NCBI GenBank assembly: GCA_015064695.1
Contig: SVRS01000015.1
Location: forward strand, 1-46,448
Origin: Oscillospiraceae bacterium
Lineage (GTDB): Bacteria > Bacillota > Clostridia > Oscillospirales > CAG-272
DNA length: 46,448 nucleotides
Reading direction: 5' to 3'
Under the pieces are notes generated by a model. The model did no database searches. It was given only the letters and a program-made list of their open reading frames with translations, and was not told the origin of the DNA. This document shows, one piece after another, positions 24,578-33,005 of this stretch. The stretch's first letter is position 1, and each line of letters begins with the position of its first letter. The translations under genes were made by a program, and so were the position numbers.

Positions 24578-27256
24578 ATGAAGTACAAACGATTGGCGTG
24601 TGCGCTTTTGGCCATATTCATGACGGCTTCGCTGATGGTCGCACCGGGGGGATTCCCCATCGCCGCGGCGGAGAATGATATCGTGCGGGAGGGCTTGGTC
24701 TCCTGGTTCAAGGGAGATCAGAACACCCGAAGCGGGCAGAACACGGCCTCCAACCTGTGGCACGACCTGGTCAGCGGCTACGATCTTCCCGTGAATCGGA
24801 ACGACGCCAACTATTTTACCGAGGAGGGCTTTCGGGTCAACGGTACCAAGCACTATTTCTCCGACGAGATCCTGAAGCTGGTCAATAACAGCTCCTTCAC
24901 CATCGAGATCGAGTTTGGAGAATTCAGCCCCATCGGAGAGAACTATAACGTCTTCATGAACAGCTCGAATGACTATTTCTCCCTGTTCCGCCGCGTATCC
25001 GAGAACGTTATCGAGTGGAAATTCGGTGGTGGCAATACCCGTCCGAAAATTTCGGATAGCTTGCGGTATTTGAAAAACCACCTGCTCACCTTCACCTGTG
25101 AGTACGGCGGCTCGGTCATTATGTACGTGAACGGCGTGGAGATGGCGCGGGCGGATTGCGACCTTTACATGGGCGCCGACGACCTGTTCATCGGACAGGA
25201 CGAAACCTCCCGCAGCTACGACGCGCTGTACAAGAATATCCGTTTCTATTCCCGTCCCCTGTCCACCGAGGAGGTGGAGCAGAACGCCCGCGTCGAGGGA
25301 TATGAGCCCGAGGAGCTGCCGAAGCTCTTGGGTTGCGTGTCGGTGGCTCAGCCTGTGACCAATATCGTCGGTGATATCGCCATGGTGCGTCCCGTTCAAT
25401 CCAAGGCCGAGCTGGAGAGCGTGATGAGCAAAGAGGTCCTGCCCGCCACCGCCCTGTTCGAAATCGACACCGATCTGAGGGCCCTGGATGGGGAAGGGAA
25501 CCCCTTCGCCACCGTGGAGGAGATCCTGGAGCTTCTGGATTTCCGGGTTCTGCCTTGCTTCTGCATCACGGGAAAGCAAACGGCCGACCGCCTGGCGGAA
25601 TATCTGGACGAGATCAATTTTTACGACGTTCAGATCATGAGCGCGAATCGGGAGGTTCTGAAATACGCGCGAGAGCTTCTGCCCCGGTGCTACGGCATTC
25701 TGGATCTTCGCGAGGAGTATGCAGGCGTTGAGGATCTTTCGGAGGAGCAGCTTCTGGATATCCGCCGTGCGGTCAAGACCTACAACGCCTACGTGGCCGT
25801 CCTCCCCGTAAAGCTCTGTCGGAATGAGGACGTACAGTTCCTCTACGAGCTTCAGGTCAACGTATGGGCCTGGGGAACCGAGCAGCCCGGCCAAACGGAA
25901 GCGTATTTCGCCCTCCTGTCCGGTGCCGTGGGAGTTGTGACCGACGAGACCGAGCGTTACCTGGATATCGCCTGCAACAGCCTGGCCGAGAATACCATGA
26001 CCCGTATGCCCACCGACGTGGGGCATCGCGGCATCCCCTCCCAGGCCCCCGAATGTACCCTGGAGGGCTCCATTCTGGCCTACCGGTTGGGTGCAACCGT
26101 CATTGAATTGGACGTGTATCTGACCAGGGACGGCCACGTGGTGGCCATGCACGACGGTAACACGGGGCGGACCTGCAATCAGGATCTGGACGTGGAGGCC
26201 TCCAGCCTGGCGGAGCTGAAGAAGCTGTACGTCAACAAGGGCTACGAGGACGATCCCGAATATTCTGCCTGCCGCATTCCCACCCTGGACGAGTATCTGG
26301 AGTGGTTCCGGGTGAAGAATTGCAAGCTCTTTATTGAAATCAAATCCACAAATACGGATATCGTGACCGCCATTCGGACTGTGGTTGACAAGTACGGTAT
26401 GTACGGCCAATGCTCCGTGATCACCTTCAATGAAGGCATCATGAAAGCCATGCGAAAGGATTACCCCGAAATGTCGGTGGGCGCGTTGAGTGGAATGACC
26501 ATGAACAGCGCGGATTCTGATGCGGATATGCGCCGCGTGATGGACTTCATTGGTCAGTATAACGGCACTCATAATCCGTCCTACGGGGGCTACGACGAGG
26601 CGGATATGCGTGCCTGCATGATCCGCGGCGTCAGCGTGTATCCCTGGACCATCGACAACACCACGGATCTTTCCAACTTTTTGCTCGGGGGCTATTCCGG
26701 CTTGACCACGGATTACCCCGACGCATTGGGGGATATGGCTCGTCAGATACGGCTGTCCTGCGGCGATCAGTTCAAGGTCAATACGCCCATGAATCTGCAG
26801 CATGCCGTGACACGGTATAACGGTAATGAGATCTCCGATCAGAACATAAAGATTGTTGTCCTGGAGGGCGAGGCGAACACCACGCGCAACAGTATTACCC
26901 CCCTGGCGGGCGGAGAGCTTACGTTTTTGACGCTCTCGGCCTTCAGATTGCCGAGTGGAGGAATCTATCGTATGTACACCCAGCCCCTCACGGTCGATGT
27001 GTTTGATCCCAATGCCGAAACCGAGCCGGAAACCGAAATCGGGAATACCGAGACACTGCCCGAGACCAACGAGGCCGGGACGAATGGGGAGCCCGATACC
27101 GACGGACGCGGTGAGGATACCGCGGTTATGGAATCGGATACCCATCCCGTCAAGAAGCCGAAGAAGGGCTGCCGCTCCACCGTGAGCGGAGGGGCTCTGC
27201 TGATTTTGACCCTCGGCGCGGCCGTTCTGGCGTCGGATTCCAAGAAGCGCAGATAA
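24578..27256 (+). CDS. Surface LamG–glycerophosphodiester phosphodiesterase protein
   Basis: Exported 892-residue protein. A signal peptide (about 1–29) is followed by a LamG/concanavalin-like domain (about 35–235). A region of about 240 residues comes next that looks like a degenerate TIM barrel (TALFEIDTDLRAL.., YGILDLREE, VNVWAWGTE). An intact GDPD domain follows, with HRG at 483–485, the metal site ELD at 511–512 and the catalytic His525 in MHDG. An acidic Thr/Glu linker and a C-terminal membrane span with SKKRR tail anchor it outside. GDPDs hydrolyse glycerophosphodiesters, so teichoic acid or lipid head groups are likely substrates. AGAAGGGAG precedes the ATG at 24578. It follows the SDR gene by 40 bases. 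Confidence 0.88.
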   Translation: MKYKRLACALLAIFMTASLMVAPGGFPIAAAENDIVREGLVSWFKGDQNTRSGQNTASNLWHDLVSGYDLPVNRNDANYFTEEGFRVNGTKHYFSDEILKLVNNSSFTIEIEFGEFSPIGENYNVFMNSSNDYFSLFRRVSENVIEWKFGGGNTRPKISDSLRYLKNHLLTFTCEYGGSVIMYVNGVEMARADCDLYMGADDLFIGQDETSRSYDALYKNIRFYSRPLSTEEVEQNARVEGYEPEELPKLLGCVSVAQPVTNIVGDIAMVRPVQSKAELESVMSKEVLPATALFEIDTDLRALDGEGNPFATVEEILELLDFRVLPCFCITGKQTADRLAEYLDEINFYDVQIMSANREVLKYARELLPRCYGILDLREEYAGVEDLSEEQLLDIRRAVKTYNAYVAVLPVKLCRNEDVQFLYELQVNVWAWGTEQPGQTEAYFALLSGAVGVVTDETERYLDIACNSLAENTMTRMPTDVGHRGIPSQAPECTLEGSILAYRLGATVIELDVYLTRDGHVVAMHDGNTGRTCNQDLDVEASSLAELKKLYVNKGYEDDPEYSACRIPTLDEYLEWFRVKNCKLFIEIKSTNTDIVTAIRTVVDKYGMYGQCSVITFNEGIMKAMRKDYPEMSVGALSGMTMNSADSDADMRRVMDFIGQYNGTHNPSYGGYDEADMRACMIRGVSVYPWTIDNTTDLSNFLLGGYSGLTTDYPDALGDMARQIRLSCGDQFKVNTPMNLQHAVTRYNGNEISDQNIKIVVLEGEANTTRNSITPLAGGELTFLTLSAFRLPSGGIYRMYTQPLTVDVFDPNAETEPETEIGNTETLPETNEAGTNGEPDTDGRGEDTAVMESDTHPVKKPKKGCRSTVSGGALLILTLGAAVLASDSKKRR

Positions 27257-27264
27257 ATCCAGCC

Positions 27265-27306
27265 AAAAAGAAGGAAGAGATCCCTTAGGATCTCTTCCTT
27301 CTTTTT
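27265..27306. terminator. Bidirectional terminator between the GDPD gene and glyA
   Basis: A perfect 19-base stem (AAAAAGAAGGAAGAGATCC with its inverse) and a four-base loop CTTA. The A-run on the left and T-run on the right allow termination from both sides of the convergent genes. Confidence 0.93.
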
Positions 27307-27333
27307 AATGTTTCCGTGTAATAGGCTTGACGA

Positions 27334-28578
27334 TCAATACAGAGGATACTTCTCGCACAGGCCCTTGACGATGGCGCGGCACTCGTCGGCGGTGCCCTCA
27401 AAGTCGGTGGCAACCAGCTTGAACAAGCGGGCGATCACCTTCATGTCCTCTACGACCAGACCGCGGGTGGTGACTGCGGCGGTACCGACGCGGACACCGG
27501 AGGTCACAAAGGGCTTCTCGGGATCGTTGGGAATGGCATTCTTGTTGACGGTGATGTGAACCTCGTCCAGGCGCTTCTCCATTTCCTTACCGGTGATGCC
27601 CATGGGGCGCAGGTCAACCAGAATCAAATGGTTATCGGTGCCGCCGGAAACCAGATCAAAGCCCTCCTCCTTCAGCGCGTCGGCCAAGGCCTTGCAGTTG
27701 AGGACGACCTGGTGCTGGTAGGTCTTGAATTCGGGCTTCAGCGCCTCACCGAAGCAAACGGCTTTGCCGGCGATGACGTGCTCCAAGGGACCGCCCTGGA
27801 TGCCGGGGAAAATGGCCTTGTTGATCTTCTTGGCAATTTCCTCGTCATTGCAGAGGATCAGACCGCCGCGAGGGCCGCGGAGGGTCTTGTGGGTGGTGGT
27901 GGTGACAACGTCGGCGTAGGGAACGGGGGAGGGATGCTCACCGGCGGCAACCAGTCCGGCGATGTGGGCCATATCCACCATCAGGTAAGCACCGACACCG
28001 TGAGCGATCTCGGCCAGGCGCTTGAAATCAATGGTGCGGGGATAAGCCGAAGCGCCGGCGACCAGCAGCTTGGGCTTGACCTCCTTGGCCTGGGCCTCCA
28101 GCTTGTCGTAGTCGATGACGTGGGTGTCGTCCTCCACACCGTAGGAGACAAAGTTGTAGTACAGACCGGACAGATTGACGGGAGATCCGTGGGTCAGGTG
28201 ACCGCCGTGGGCCAGGCTCATACCCATAACCGTGTCGCCGGCCTGGAGAAGAGCGATGTAGACGGCGGTGTTGGCCTGGGAGCCGGAGTGGGGCTGTACG
28301 TTGGCATACTTGGCGCCGAACAGCTCGCAGGCGCGCTCGATGGCGATGTTCTCCACCACGTCCACGCATTGGCAACCGCCGTAGTAGCGCTTGGAGGGAT
28401 AGCCCTCGGCATATTTATTGGTCAGAACACTGCCGACGGCCATCATAACGGCCTCGGAAACCACGTTCTCGGAGGCGATCAGCTCCAGACCGTCGCGCTC
28501 GCGGGCAAGCTCGGCATCGATAGCCGCCGCGACGATAGGGTCGCGCTCAGCCAGATATTGGTTCATTTCCTTGATCAT
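27334..28578 (-). CDS. glyA: Serine hydroxymethyltransferase
   Basis: PLP enzyme converting serine and tetrahydrofolate to glycine and methylene-tetrahydrofolate, the main source of one-carbon units. The 414-residue length is normal. The N-terminal [11 protein letters not shown], the [14 protein letters not shown] motif, and the PLP lysine in [14 protein letters not shown] near residue 230 are all present. The start at 28578 has AAGGATGG 11 bases upstream; a start four codons later is possible but its AAGGA is too close. It is monocistronic and convergent with the GDPD gene. Confidence 0.98.
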   Translation of the reverse strand: MIKEMNQYLAERDPIVAAAIDAELARERDGLELIASENVVSEAVMMAVGSVLTNKYAEGYPSKRYYGGCQCVDVVENIAIERACELFGAKYANVQPHSGSQANTAVYIALLQAGDTVMGMSLAHGGHLTHGSPVNLSGLYYNFVSYGVEDDTHVIDYDKLEAQAKEVKPKLLVAGASAYPRTIDFKRLAEIAHGVGAYLMVDMAHIAGLVAAGEHPSPVPYADVVTTTTHKTLRGPRGGLILCNDEEIAKKINKAIFPGIQGGPLEHVIAGKAVCFGEALKPEFKTYQHQVVLNCKALADALKEEGFDLVSGGTDNHLILVDLRPMGITGKEMEKRLDEVHITVNKNAIPNDPEKPFVTSGVRVGTAAVTTRGLVVEDMKVIARLFKLVATDFEGTADECRAIVKGLCEKYPLY

Positions 28579-28619
28579 GAATTGGTACCATCCTTGAAAA
28601 TAATAATATACATTATATC

Positions 28620-28647
28620 ATTATACAGATTTTTTTTTGAAATGCAA
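28620..28647 (-). promoter_or_regulatory. Probable glyA promoter
   Basis: On the minus strand: TTGCAT, a 16-base spacer and TATAAT, about 42 bases before the start codon. Confidence 0.6.
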
Positions 28648-28699
28648 GACGATAAATAGACAAAAATAAAAGTTTTTTGAAAAAGTTTTTAATATATCA

Positions 28700-28729
28700 T
28701 TGACAAAAGGGTGGGAGATGTGGTATAAT
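28700..28729 (+). promoter_or_regulatory. Promoter of the mgsA-like gene
   Basis: TTGACA, an 18-base spacer and TATAAT with a TGTGG −16 element, about 78 bases before the start codon. The glyA–mgsA interval holds nothing else recognisable. Confidence 0.85.
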
Positions 28730-28806
28730 AACGTGTATGAATTGGGATAAGGGGTTGATTATACTCCGAAGCCCGGTGAAAGAAAACAGAAAAGAGAGGT
28801 TTGCGA

Positions 28807-29232
28807 ATGGAAATTGCGATTATTGCACATGATCTGAAAAAAGAATTGATGACCCAGTTCTGTATCGCCTATTGCGGTATTTTGAGCAAACATAATTTGT
28901 GCGCCACCAGCATTACCGCGAAGTATATTTCCGAAGCAACCGGCCTGGACATCGAGCGTTTGCTCACAGGTGAGCAGGGCGGCGAACAGCAGATCGCATC
29001 CCGTATCGCGTACAATGAGATCGACGTGCTGCTGTACTTCCGCGATACCCGCCCCACCGCAGGCTACGACGAGACCGAGCATGAGCTGCTTCGTATGTGC
29101 GACCTGTATAACATCCCCGTAGCCACCAATATCGCCACCGCTGAGGTGCTGGTTATGGCCTTGGACCGCGGCGACCTGGATTGGCGTGAGGTCATGAACC
29201 CCCGCTCGGACTACAACCGCAGTAGGAAATAA
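28807..29232 (+). CDS. mgsA: Methylglyoxal synthase-like protein
   Basis: A 141-residue protein of the methylglyoxal synthase family, which converts dihydroxyacetone phosphate to methylglyoxal and phosphate. The fold markers are there: IAIIAHDLKKELM, GGEQQIASRI, IDVLLYF, and the strongly conserved NIPVATNIATAEVLV. Several active-site positions differ from the E. coli enzyme: Glu in GGEQQ for catalytic Asp71, Tyr for His98, Thr for Asp101, and CATSIT for the phosphate-binding YATGTT. Glu at the first position is, as I recall, common among clostridial members; the rest look more divergent. Activity is therefore likely but not certain. AGAGG lies 7 bases before the ATG; a TTG two codons earlier is less likely. 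Confidence 0.8.
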   Translation: MEIAIIAHDLKKELMTQFCIAYCGILSKHNLCATSITAKYISEATGLDIERLLTGEQGGEQQIASRIAYNEIDVLLYFRDTRPTAGYDETEHELLRMCDLYNIPVATNIATAEVLVMALDRGDLDWREVMNPRSDYNRSRK

Positions 29233-29284
29233 TGTTTTCGGGTTTACACCCGCCGAAAGGAATACGTCCCCCGAGGGACGGCGA

Positions 29285-29502
29285 CAGAGAAGGGAATCTT
29301 TCCGTGTAAACGTGTAAATACGGATCGGCTGTAAGTTCCCCCGCTATATCTCGGACGGATACCGCCCTTTCGTATGCAACTGAATAGGGAATTTTGCGCC
29401 CATGGCGCAACCCCGTGAGTGAAATATTCGGGTGGAACCGTGTGTTTTGAATGAAATGCACCCCGGAGGCTGTTTTGTGATAGCCTTCGGGGGTTTTGTT
29501 TT
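29285..29502 (+). promoter_or_regulatory. T-box riboswitch leader, probable threonine specifier
   Basis: The T-box core GGGTGGAACCGTG lies at 29430–29442 (consensus GGGTGGNACCGCG) and is followed by a terminator at 29461–29502. A stem I can be drawn from AGAGAAGGG near 29287 to GCCCTTTC near 29364. The triplet ACC (29361–29363), followed by a purine, sits at the specifier position and would read tRNA-Thr. The T-box UGGA would pair with a U discriminator base, which should be compared with this organism's tRNA-Thr. Uncharged tRNA would favour antitermination into the DUF559 gene and, beyond it, thrS. Confidence 0.72.
29461..29502 (+). terminator. Regulated terminator of the T-box leader
   Basis: An eleven-pair stem, CCCCGGAGGCT with AGCCTTCGGGG (one G–T pair), then GTTTTGTTTT. 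It ends just before the ribosome binding site of the DUF559 gene. Confidence 0.85.
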
Positions 29503-29517
29503 GGATATGGAGGAAGT

Positions 29518-29889
29518 GTGTATTCGTATAACAAAAAACTGGTGTCCAACGCACAGGAGCTTCGGCGGAATATGACGGCAGAGGAACGGCATCTTTGGTA
29601 TGATTTCTTGAAGAAATTGCCGATTCCCGTTAAGAGACAGAAGAACATTGAAAACTATATTCTGGACTTCTATATCCCAAGCGCAAAGCTGGCGATTGAG
29701 ATCGACGGGCGGCAACACAAGCTTCCCGAGCATCGTGAGCAAGACCGGATTCGGGATGAATTTCTGAATGGATTGGGAATTGCGGTTGTTCGGTATAGTA
29801 ACGATGATATTTGTAACCGATTTCAGGCTGTGGCAATGGATATTCTAAATCGGCTTGGGTTGGGATTTGAGGATTTGAGGAAAGGGTAA
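29518..29889 (+). CDS. DUF559 domain protein, Vsr-like endonuclease fold
   Basis: A 123-residue protein of the DUF559 family, related to the very-short-patch-repair and PD-(D/E)xK nucleases. The family pattern is clear: YNKKL..NAQELRRNMTAEERHLWYDFL, then the catalytic-type core ILDFYIPSAKLAIEIDGRQH and VVRYSNDDI near the end. Members occur singly in many bacteria, often beside repeats or transposons, and their function is unproven. The start appears to be GTG, with GGAGGAA three to eight bases upstream; the nearby ATG at 29507 is in another frame. It sits directly behind a T-box terminator and ahead of a repeat cluster, so it may have been carried in with the repeats. Confidence 0.83.
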   Translation: MYSYNKKLVSNAQELRRNMTAEERHLWYDFLKKLPIPVKRQKNIENYILDFYIPSAKLAIEIDGRQHKLPEHREQDRIRDEFLNGLGIAVVRYSNDDICNRFQAVAMDILNRLGLGFEDLRKG

Positions 29890-30145
29890 GAGGTGCATTT
29901 CCCTTCGGGAAATGTTCATTTTATCGGCTACTCATCCGTCGCCTTCGGCGCCACCTTCCCTTACAAGGGAAGGCTCTTGCAGAGACTCCGCGTTTGTTTA
30001 CATTCAGTCGGTTCCCGGTGGCTTTTTGGGTGTGGAAAACGAGAAACATACTACGTAAAGCCTTCCCTTGTGAGGGAAGGTGGCACCCGCCAAAGGCGGG
30101 TGACGGATGAGTAGCCACCCAAAAGGGTTCTGATCTCTTCCGTCA
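29889..30145. repeat. 257-base direct repeat unit U1 with family-B element
   Basis: Same length and nearly the same sequence as the unit at 30541–30797. It contains a family-B element (29926–30116) with long hairpin-bearing inverted ends: GGCTACTCATCCGTC at the left and GACGGATGAGTAGCC at the right, each next to a TTCCCT–AGGGAA hairpin. No transposase is present. Short open frames across it are artefacts. Confidence 0.82.
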
Positions 30146-30215
30146 GACCATGATGCAAGGAGCATAAATATGATCGATAAAACCCCGAAATACCGGACAG
30201 GCGATTCCCCCGACG

Positions 30216-30246
30216 ATATAACCGAATGGCTTCACGAATACACCGA
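30216..30246 (+). repeat. 31-base direct repeat, left copy (in small gene)
   Basis: It begins ATATAACCGAATGG and ends ACACCGA; identical to 30797–30827. The pair brackets the inserted repeat block 30247–30796. Confidence 0.92.
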
Positions 30247-30251
30247 ATATC

Positions 30252-30535
30252 GGCTACTCATCCGTCGCCTTCGGCGCCACCTTCCCTCACAAGGGAAGGC
30301 TCTTGCAGAGACCCCGCGTTTGTTTACATCCAGTCGGTTCCCGGTGGCTTTTTGGGTGTGGAAAATGAGAAACATAATATCGGCTACTCATCCGTCGCCT
30401 TCGGCGCCACCTTCCCTCACAAGGGAAGGCTCTTGCAGAGACCCCGCGTTTGTTTACATTCAGTCGGTTTCCGGTGGCTTTTCGGGTGTGGAAAAAGAGA
30501 AACATACTACGTAAAGCCTTCCCTTGTGAGGGAAG
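30252..30535. repeat. Two partial family-B elements in tandem
   Basis: Partial copies start at 30252 and 30382, each with the GGCTACTCATCCGTC left arm and the central GTTTGTTTACAT block. The first lacks its right arm entirely. The second ends inside the right arm after GGGAAGGC. They lie between the two halves of the split small gene. Confidence 0.8.
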
Positions 30536-30540
30536 GCAAA

Positions 30541-30797
30541 AGAGGTGCATTTCCCTTCGGGAAATGTTCATTTTATCGGCTACTCATCCGTCGCCTTCGG
30601 CGCCACCTTCCCTCACAAGGGAAGGCTCTTGCAGAGACTCCGCGTTTGTTTACATTCAGTCGGTTTCCGGTGGCTTTCCGGGTGTGGAAAATGAGAAACA
30701 TACTACGTAAAGCCTTCCCTTGTGAGGGAAGGTGGCACCCGCCAAAGGCGGGTGACGGATGAGTAGCCACCCAAAAGGGTTCTGATCTCTTCCGTCA
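30541..30797. repeat. 257-base direct repeat unit U2 with family-B element
   Basis: Second copy of the unit at 29889–30145, differing at a few bases. Its family-B element spans 30578–30768. Its last base is the first base of the right 31-base repeat. Confidence 0.82.
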
Positions 30798-30827
30798 TAT
30801 AACCGAATGGCTTCACGAATACACCGA
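30797..30827 (+). repeat. 31-base direct repeat, right copy
   Basis: Identical to 30216–30246. It restores the reading frame of the split small gene when the insert is removed. Confidence 0.92.
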
Positions 30828-30976
30828 GGAGCCGTCCTTGATGGGTGTACATTGGCGAGCGTTGTACCCAATGTGGAACCTTGGCATCCTACGCAGATTG
30901 GAATATCAATTTCGGTCCAACCACCGAGATGGAGCAAAATATATAAAGAATTTGATGTAAAAGGAGATATTTTACC

Positions 30977-32911
30977 ATGCAAATCAATTTCAAAGAAAAA
31001 TCCATGACCTTCGACGCCCCCCTGTCGGTCTTTGACGCCGCAGCGGCCGCAGAAATCGTCACCCGCGCCCACATTGCCGCTCACGTGAACGGTAAGCTGG
31101 TGGGTATGACCCACGTTATCGACGCCGACGCCGACGTGGAGCTGCTCACCTTCGAGGATGCCGACGGTAAGCACGTATTCCGTCACACCGCCTCCCATAT
31201 CCTGGCTCAGGCCGTCAAGCGTCTCTACCCCGCCACCAAGCTCACCATCGGTCCCGTCATTGACAACGGCTTCTACTACGACTTCGACTCCGACGTGACC
31301 TTTACCCCCGAGGTGCTGAAGGCTCTGGAGGGCGAGATGAAGAAGATCGTCAAGGAGAACCACAAGATCGAGCGGTTTGAGTTGCCCCGTGCCGAGGCCA
31401 TCGCCTTCATGACCGAGCGTGACGAGCCCTACAAGGTTCAGCTCATCGAGGAGCTTCCCGAGGATGCCGTCATCAGCTTCTATCGCCAGGGCGATTTCGT
31501 CGATCTCTGCGCAGGTCCTCACCTGTTCTCCACCGGCGCCGTCAAGGCCTTCAAGCTGACCCAATGCACCGGTGCCTACTGGAAGGGCGACCAGAAGAAC
31601 AAGATGCTCCAGCGCGTCTACGGCGTGGCTTACCCCACCAAGGACGAGATGAACGCCTACCTCACCGCCGTGGAGGAGGCACGCAAGCGCGACCACAACA
31701 AGCTGGGCCGTGAGCTGGAATACTTCACCACCGTGGATGTTATCGGTCAGGGTCTTCCTATTATTCTCCCCAAGGGCTCCCGCGTCATCCAGACCCTCCA
31801 GCGTTGGATCGAGGACGAGGAGCAGAAGCGGGGCTACCTCTTGACCAAGACCCCCCTCATGGCCAAGCGCGAGCTGTATAAGATCTCGGGTCACTGGGAT
31901 CACTACCTGGACGGTATGTTCATCCTGGGCGATCCCCACGACGAGACCAAGGAATGCTTTGCCCTCCGTCCCATGACCTGCCCCTTCCAGTACCAGGTAT
32001 TCCTCAACCGCAAGCGCTCCTACCGTGATCTCCCCATGAGACTGGGCGAGACCTCCACCCTGTTCCGCAACGAGGACAGCGGTGAGATGCACGGTCTGAT
32101 CCGTGTCCGCCAGTTCACCATCTCCGAGGGTCACCTGGTGCTCCGTCCCGAGCAGCTGGAGGAGGAGTTCAAGGGATGCTTGGAGCTGGCCAAGTACGTC
32201 CTCGACACCGTAGGTATGCTGGAGAACTGCTCCTTCCGCTTCTCCCAGTGGGATCCCGCAAGAGCCGGCATCAAGTACGAGGGTACTCCCGAGCAGTGGG
32301 AGCATGCCCAGGCTGTCATGGGTCAGATTCTGGACAACCTCGGCGTCAAGTATGAGATCGGTATTGACGAGGCCGCCTTCTACGGCCCCAAGCTGGATAT
32401 CCAGTACAAGAACGTATTCGGCAAGGAGGATACCATCGTCACCATTCAGATCGATATGCTCCTGGCCGAGAAGTTCGGCATGGAGTACGTGGATTCCGAC
32501 GGTCAGCTGAAGAAGCCCTACATCATCCACCGTACCTCCCTGGGCTGCTACGAGCGCACCCTGGCCTACCTCATCGAGCGCTACGCGGGCGCTCTGCCCA
32601 CCTGGATGGCTCCCGTCCAGGCCAAGCTCCTGCCCATGGGTGACAACGAGATCGAGTACTGCGAGAAGATCGCAGAGCGCATGACCAACCTGGGTATGCG
32701 CGTCGAGATCGACAAGTCCAACAACACCGTGGGCTACAAGATCCGCAACGCCCAGCAGGAGAAGGTTCCTTACATGCTGGTGGTCGGCGGCAAGGAGATC
32801 GAGCAGAACGCCGTGGCCGTCCGCTCCCGCAAGGACGGCGAGCGTGGTGTCATGCCCGTGGATCAGTTCATCAGCGAGATCATGATGGAGATCGCGGAGA
32901 AGAGAAGATAA
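30977..32911 (+). CDS. thrS: Threonyl-tRNA synthetase
   Basis: Class II synthetase charging tRNA-Thr, 644 residues. An N-terminal TGS domain (1–60) leads into the editing domain with HTASHIL near residue 70 and the AGPHL..TG block near 175. The catalytic core has motif 2 around FRNEDSGEMHGLIRVRQFT and zinc ligands in MTCPFQ, SEGHL and the HRT of IIHRTSLG. The C-terminal anticodon-binding domain ends the protein. The motif after RVRQFT is ISEGHL rather than the common QDDAH, as in some clostridial and archaeal forms. AAAAGGAGAT precedes the ATG. No T-box lies directly upstream; the nearest is at 29285–29502, beyond two genes and the repeats. Confidence 0.97.
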   Translation: MQINFKEKSMTFDAPLSVFDAAAAAEIVTRAHIAAHVNGKLVGMTHVIDADADVELLTFEDADGKHVFRHTASHILAQAVKRLYPATKLTIGPVIDNGFYYDFDSDVTFTPEVLKALEGEMKKIVKENHKIERFELPRAEAIAFMTERDEPYKVQLIEELPEDAVISFYRQGDFVDLCAGPHLFSTGAVKAFKLTQCTGAYWKGDQKNKMLQRVYGVAYPTKDEMNAYLTAVEEARKRDHNKLGRELEYFTTVDVIGQGLPIILPKGSRVIQTLQRWIEDEEQKRGYLLTKTPLMAKRELYKISGHWDHYLDGMFILGDPHDETKECFALRPMTCPFQYQVFLNRKRSYRDLPMRLGETSTLFRNEDSGEMHGLIRVRQFTISEGHLVLRPEQLEEEFKGCLELAKYVLDTVGMLENCSFRFSQWDPARAGIKYEGTPEQWEHAQAVMGQILDNLGVKYEIGIDEAAFYGPKLDIQYKNVFGKEDTIVTIQIDMLLAEKFGMEYVDSDGQLKKPYIIHRTSLGCYERTLAYLIERYAGALPTWMAPVQAKLLPMGDNEIEYCEKIAERMTNLGMRVEIDKSNNTVGYKIRNAQQEKVPYMLVVGGKEIEQNAVAVRSRKDGERGVMPVDQFISEIMMEIAEKRR

Positions 32912-32923
32912 TTGTATGAGATT

Positions 32924-32965
32924 ACGGGGGAGAAAAACTTCTTGAAAGAAGTTTTTCTCCCCCGT
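32924..32965. terminator. Strong hairpin after thrS
   Basis: A perfect 19-base stem, ACGGGGGAGAAAAACTTCT with its inverse, and a TGAA loop. The following bases (GCCCCCTC) are not T-rich, so termination may be weak or act as RNA-end protection. Confidence 0.65.
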
Positions 32966-33005
32966 GCCCCCTCTTTTCAAGAACTTTCAAAAAAGGTATA
33001 TGAGT

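Larger units (their letters stand above)
30170..30960 (+). pseudogene. Small gene split by a repeat insertion
   Basis: AAGGAG and an ATG at 30170 start a frame beginning MIDKTPKYRTGDSPDDITEW. After 26 codons it runs into repeats. The sequence ITEWLHEYTE reappears at 30799 in an open frame that continues with EPSLMGVHWRALYPMWNLG to a TAA at 30958. Joining the two at the duplicated 31 bases gives a 69-residue protein with normal-looking codons. I do not recognise the family. The piece after the repeats has no start of its own nearby, so the product is probably lost. Its end lies 16 bases before thrS, suggesting it was once an operon partner of thrS. Confidence 0.6.

Noticed and set aside
29507..29520. 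A frameshift at the start of the DUF559 gene (ATG at 29507 in another frame)
   Set aside because: The GTG start gives the normal family N-terminus with a usable ribosome binding site, so no frameshift is needed.
30226..30762. Open frames across the family-B repeats encoding RRLRRHLPSQGKAL-type peptides
   Set aside because: They follow the repeat periodicity, lack ribosome binding sites and have no plausible protein features.
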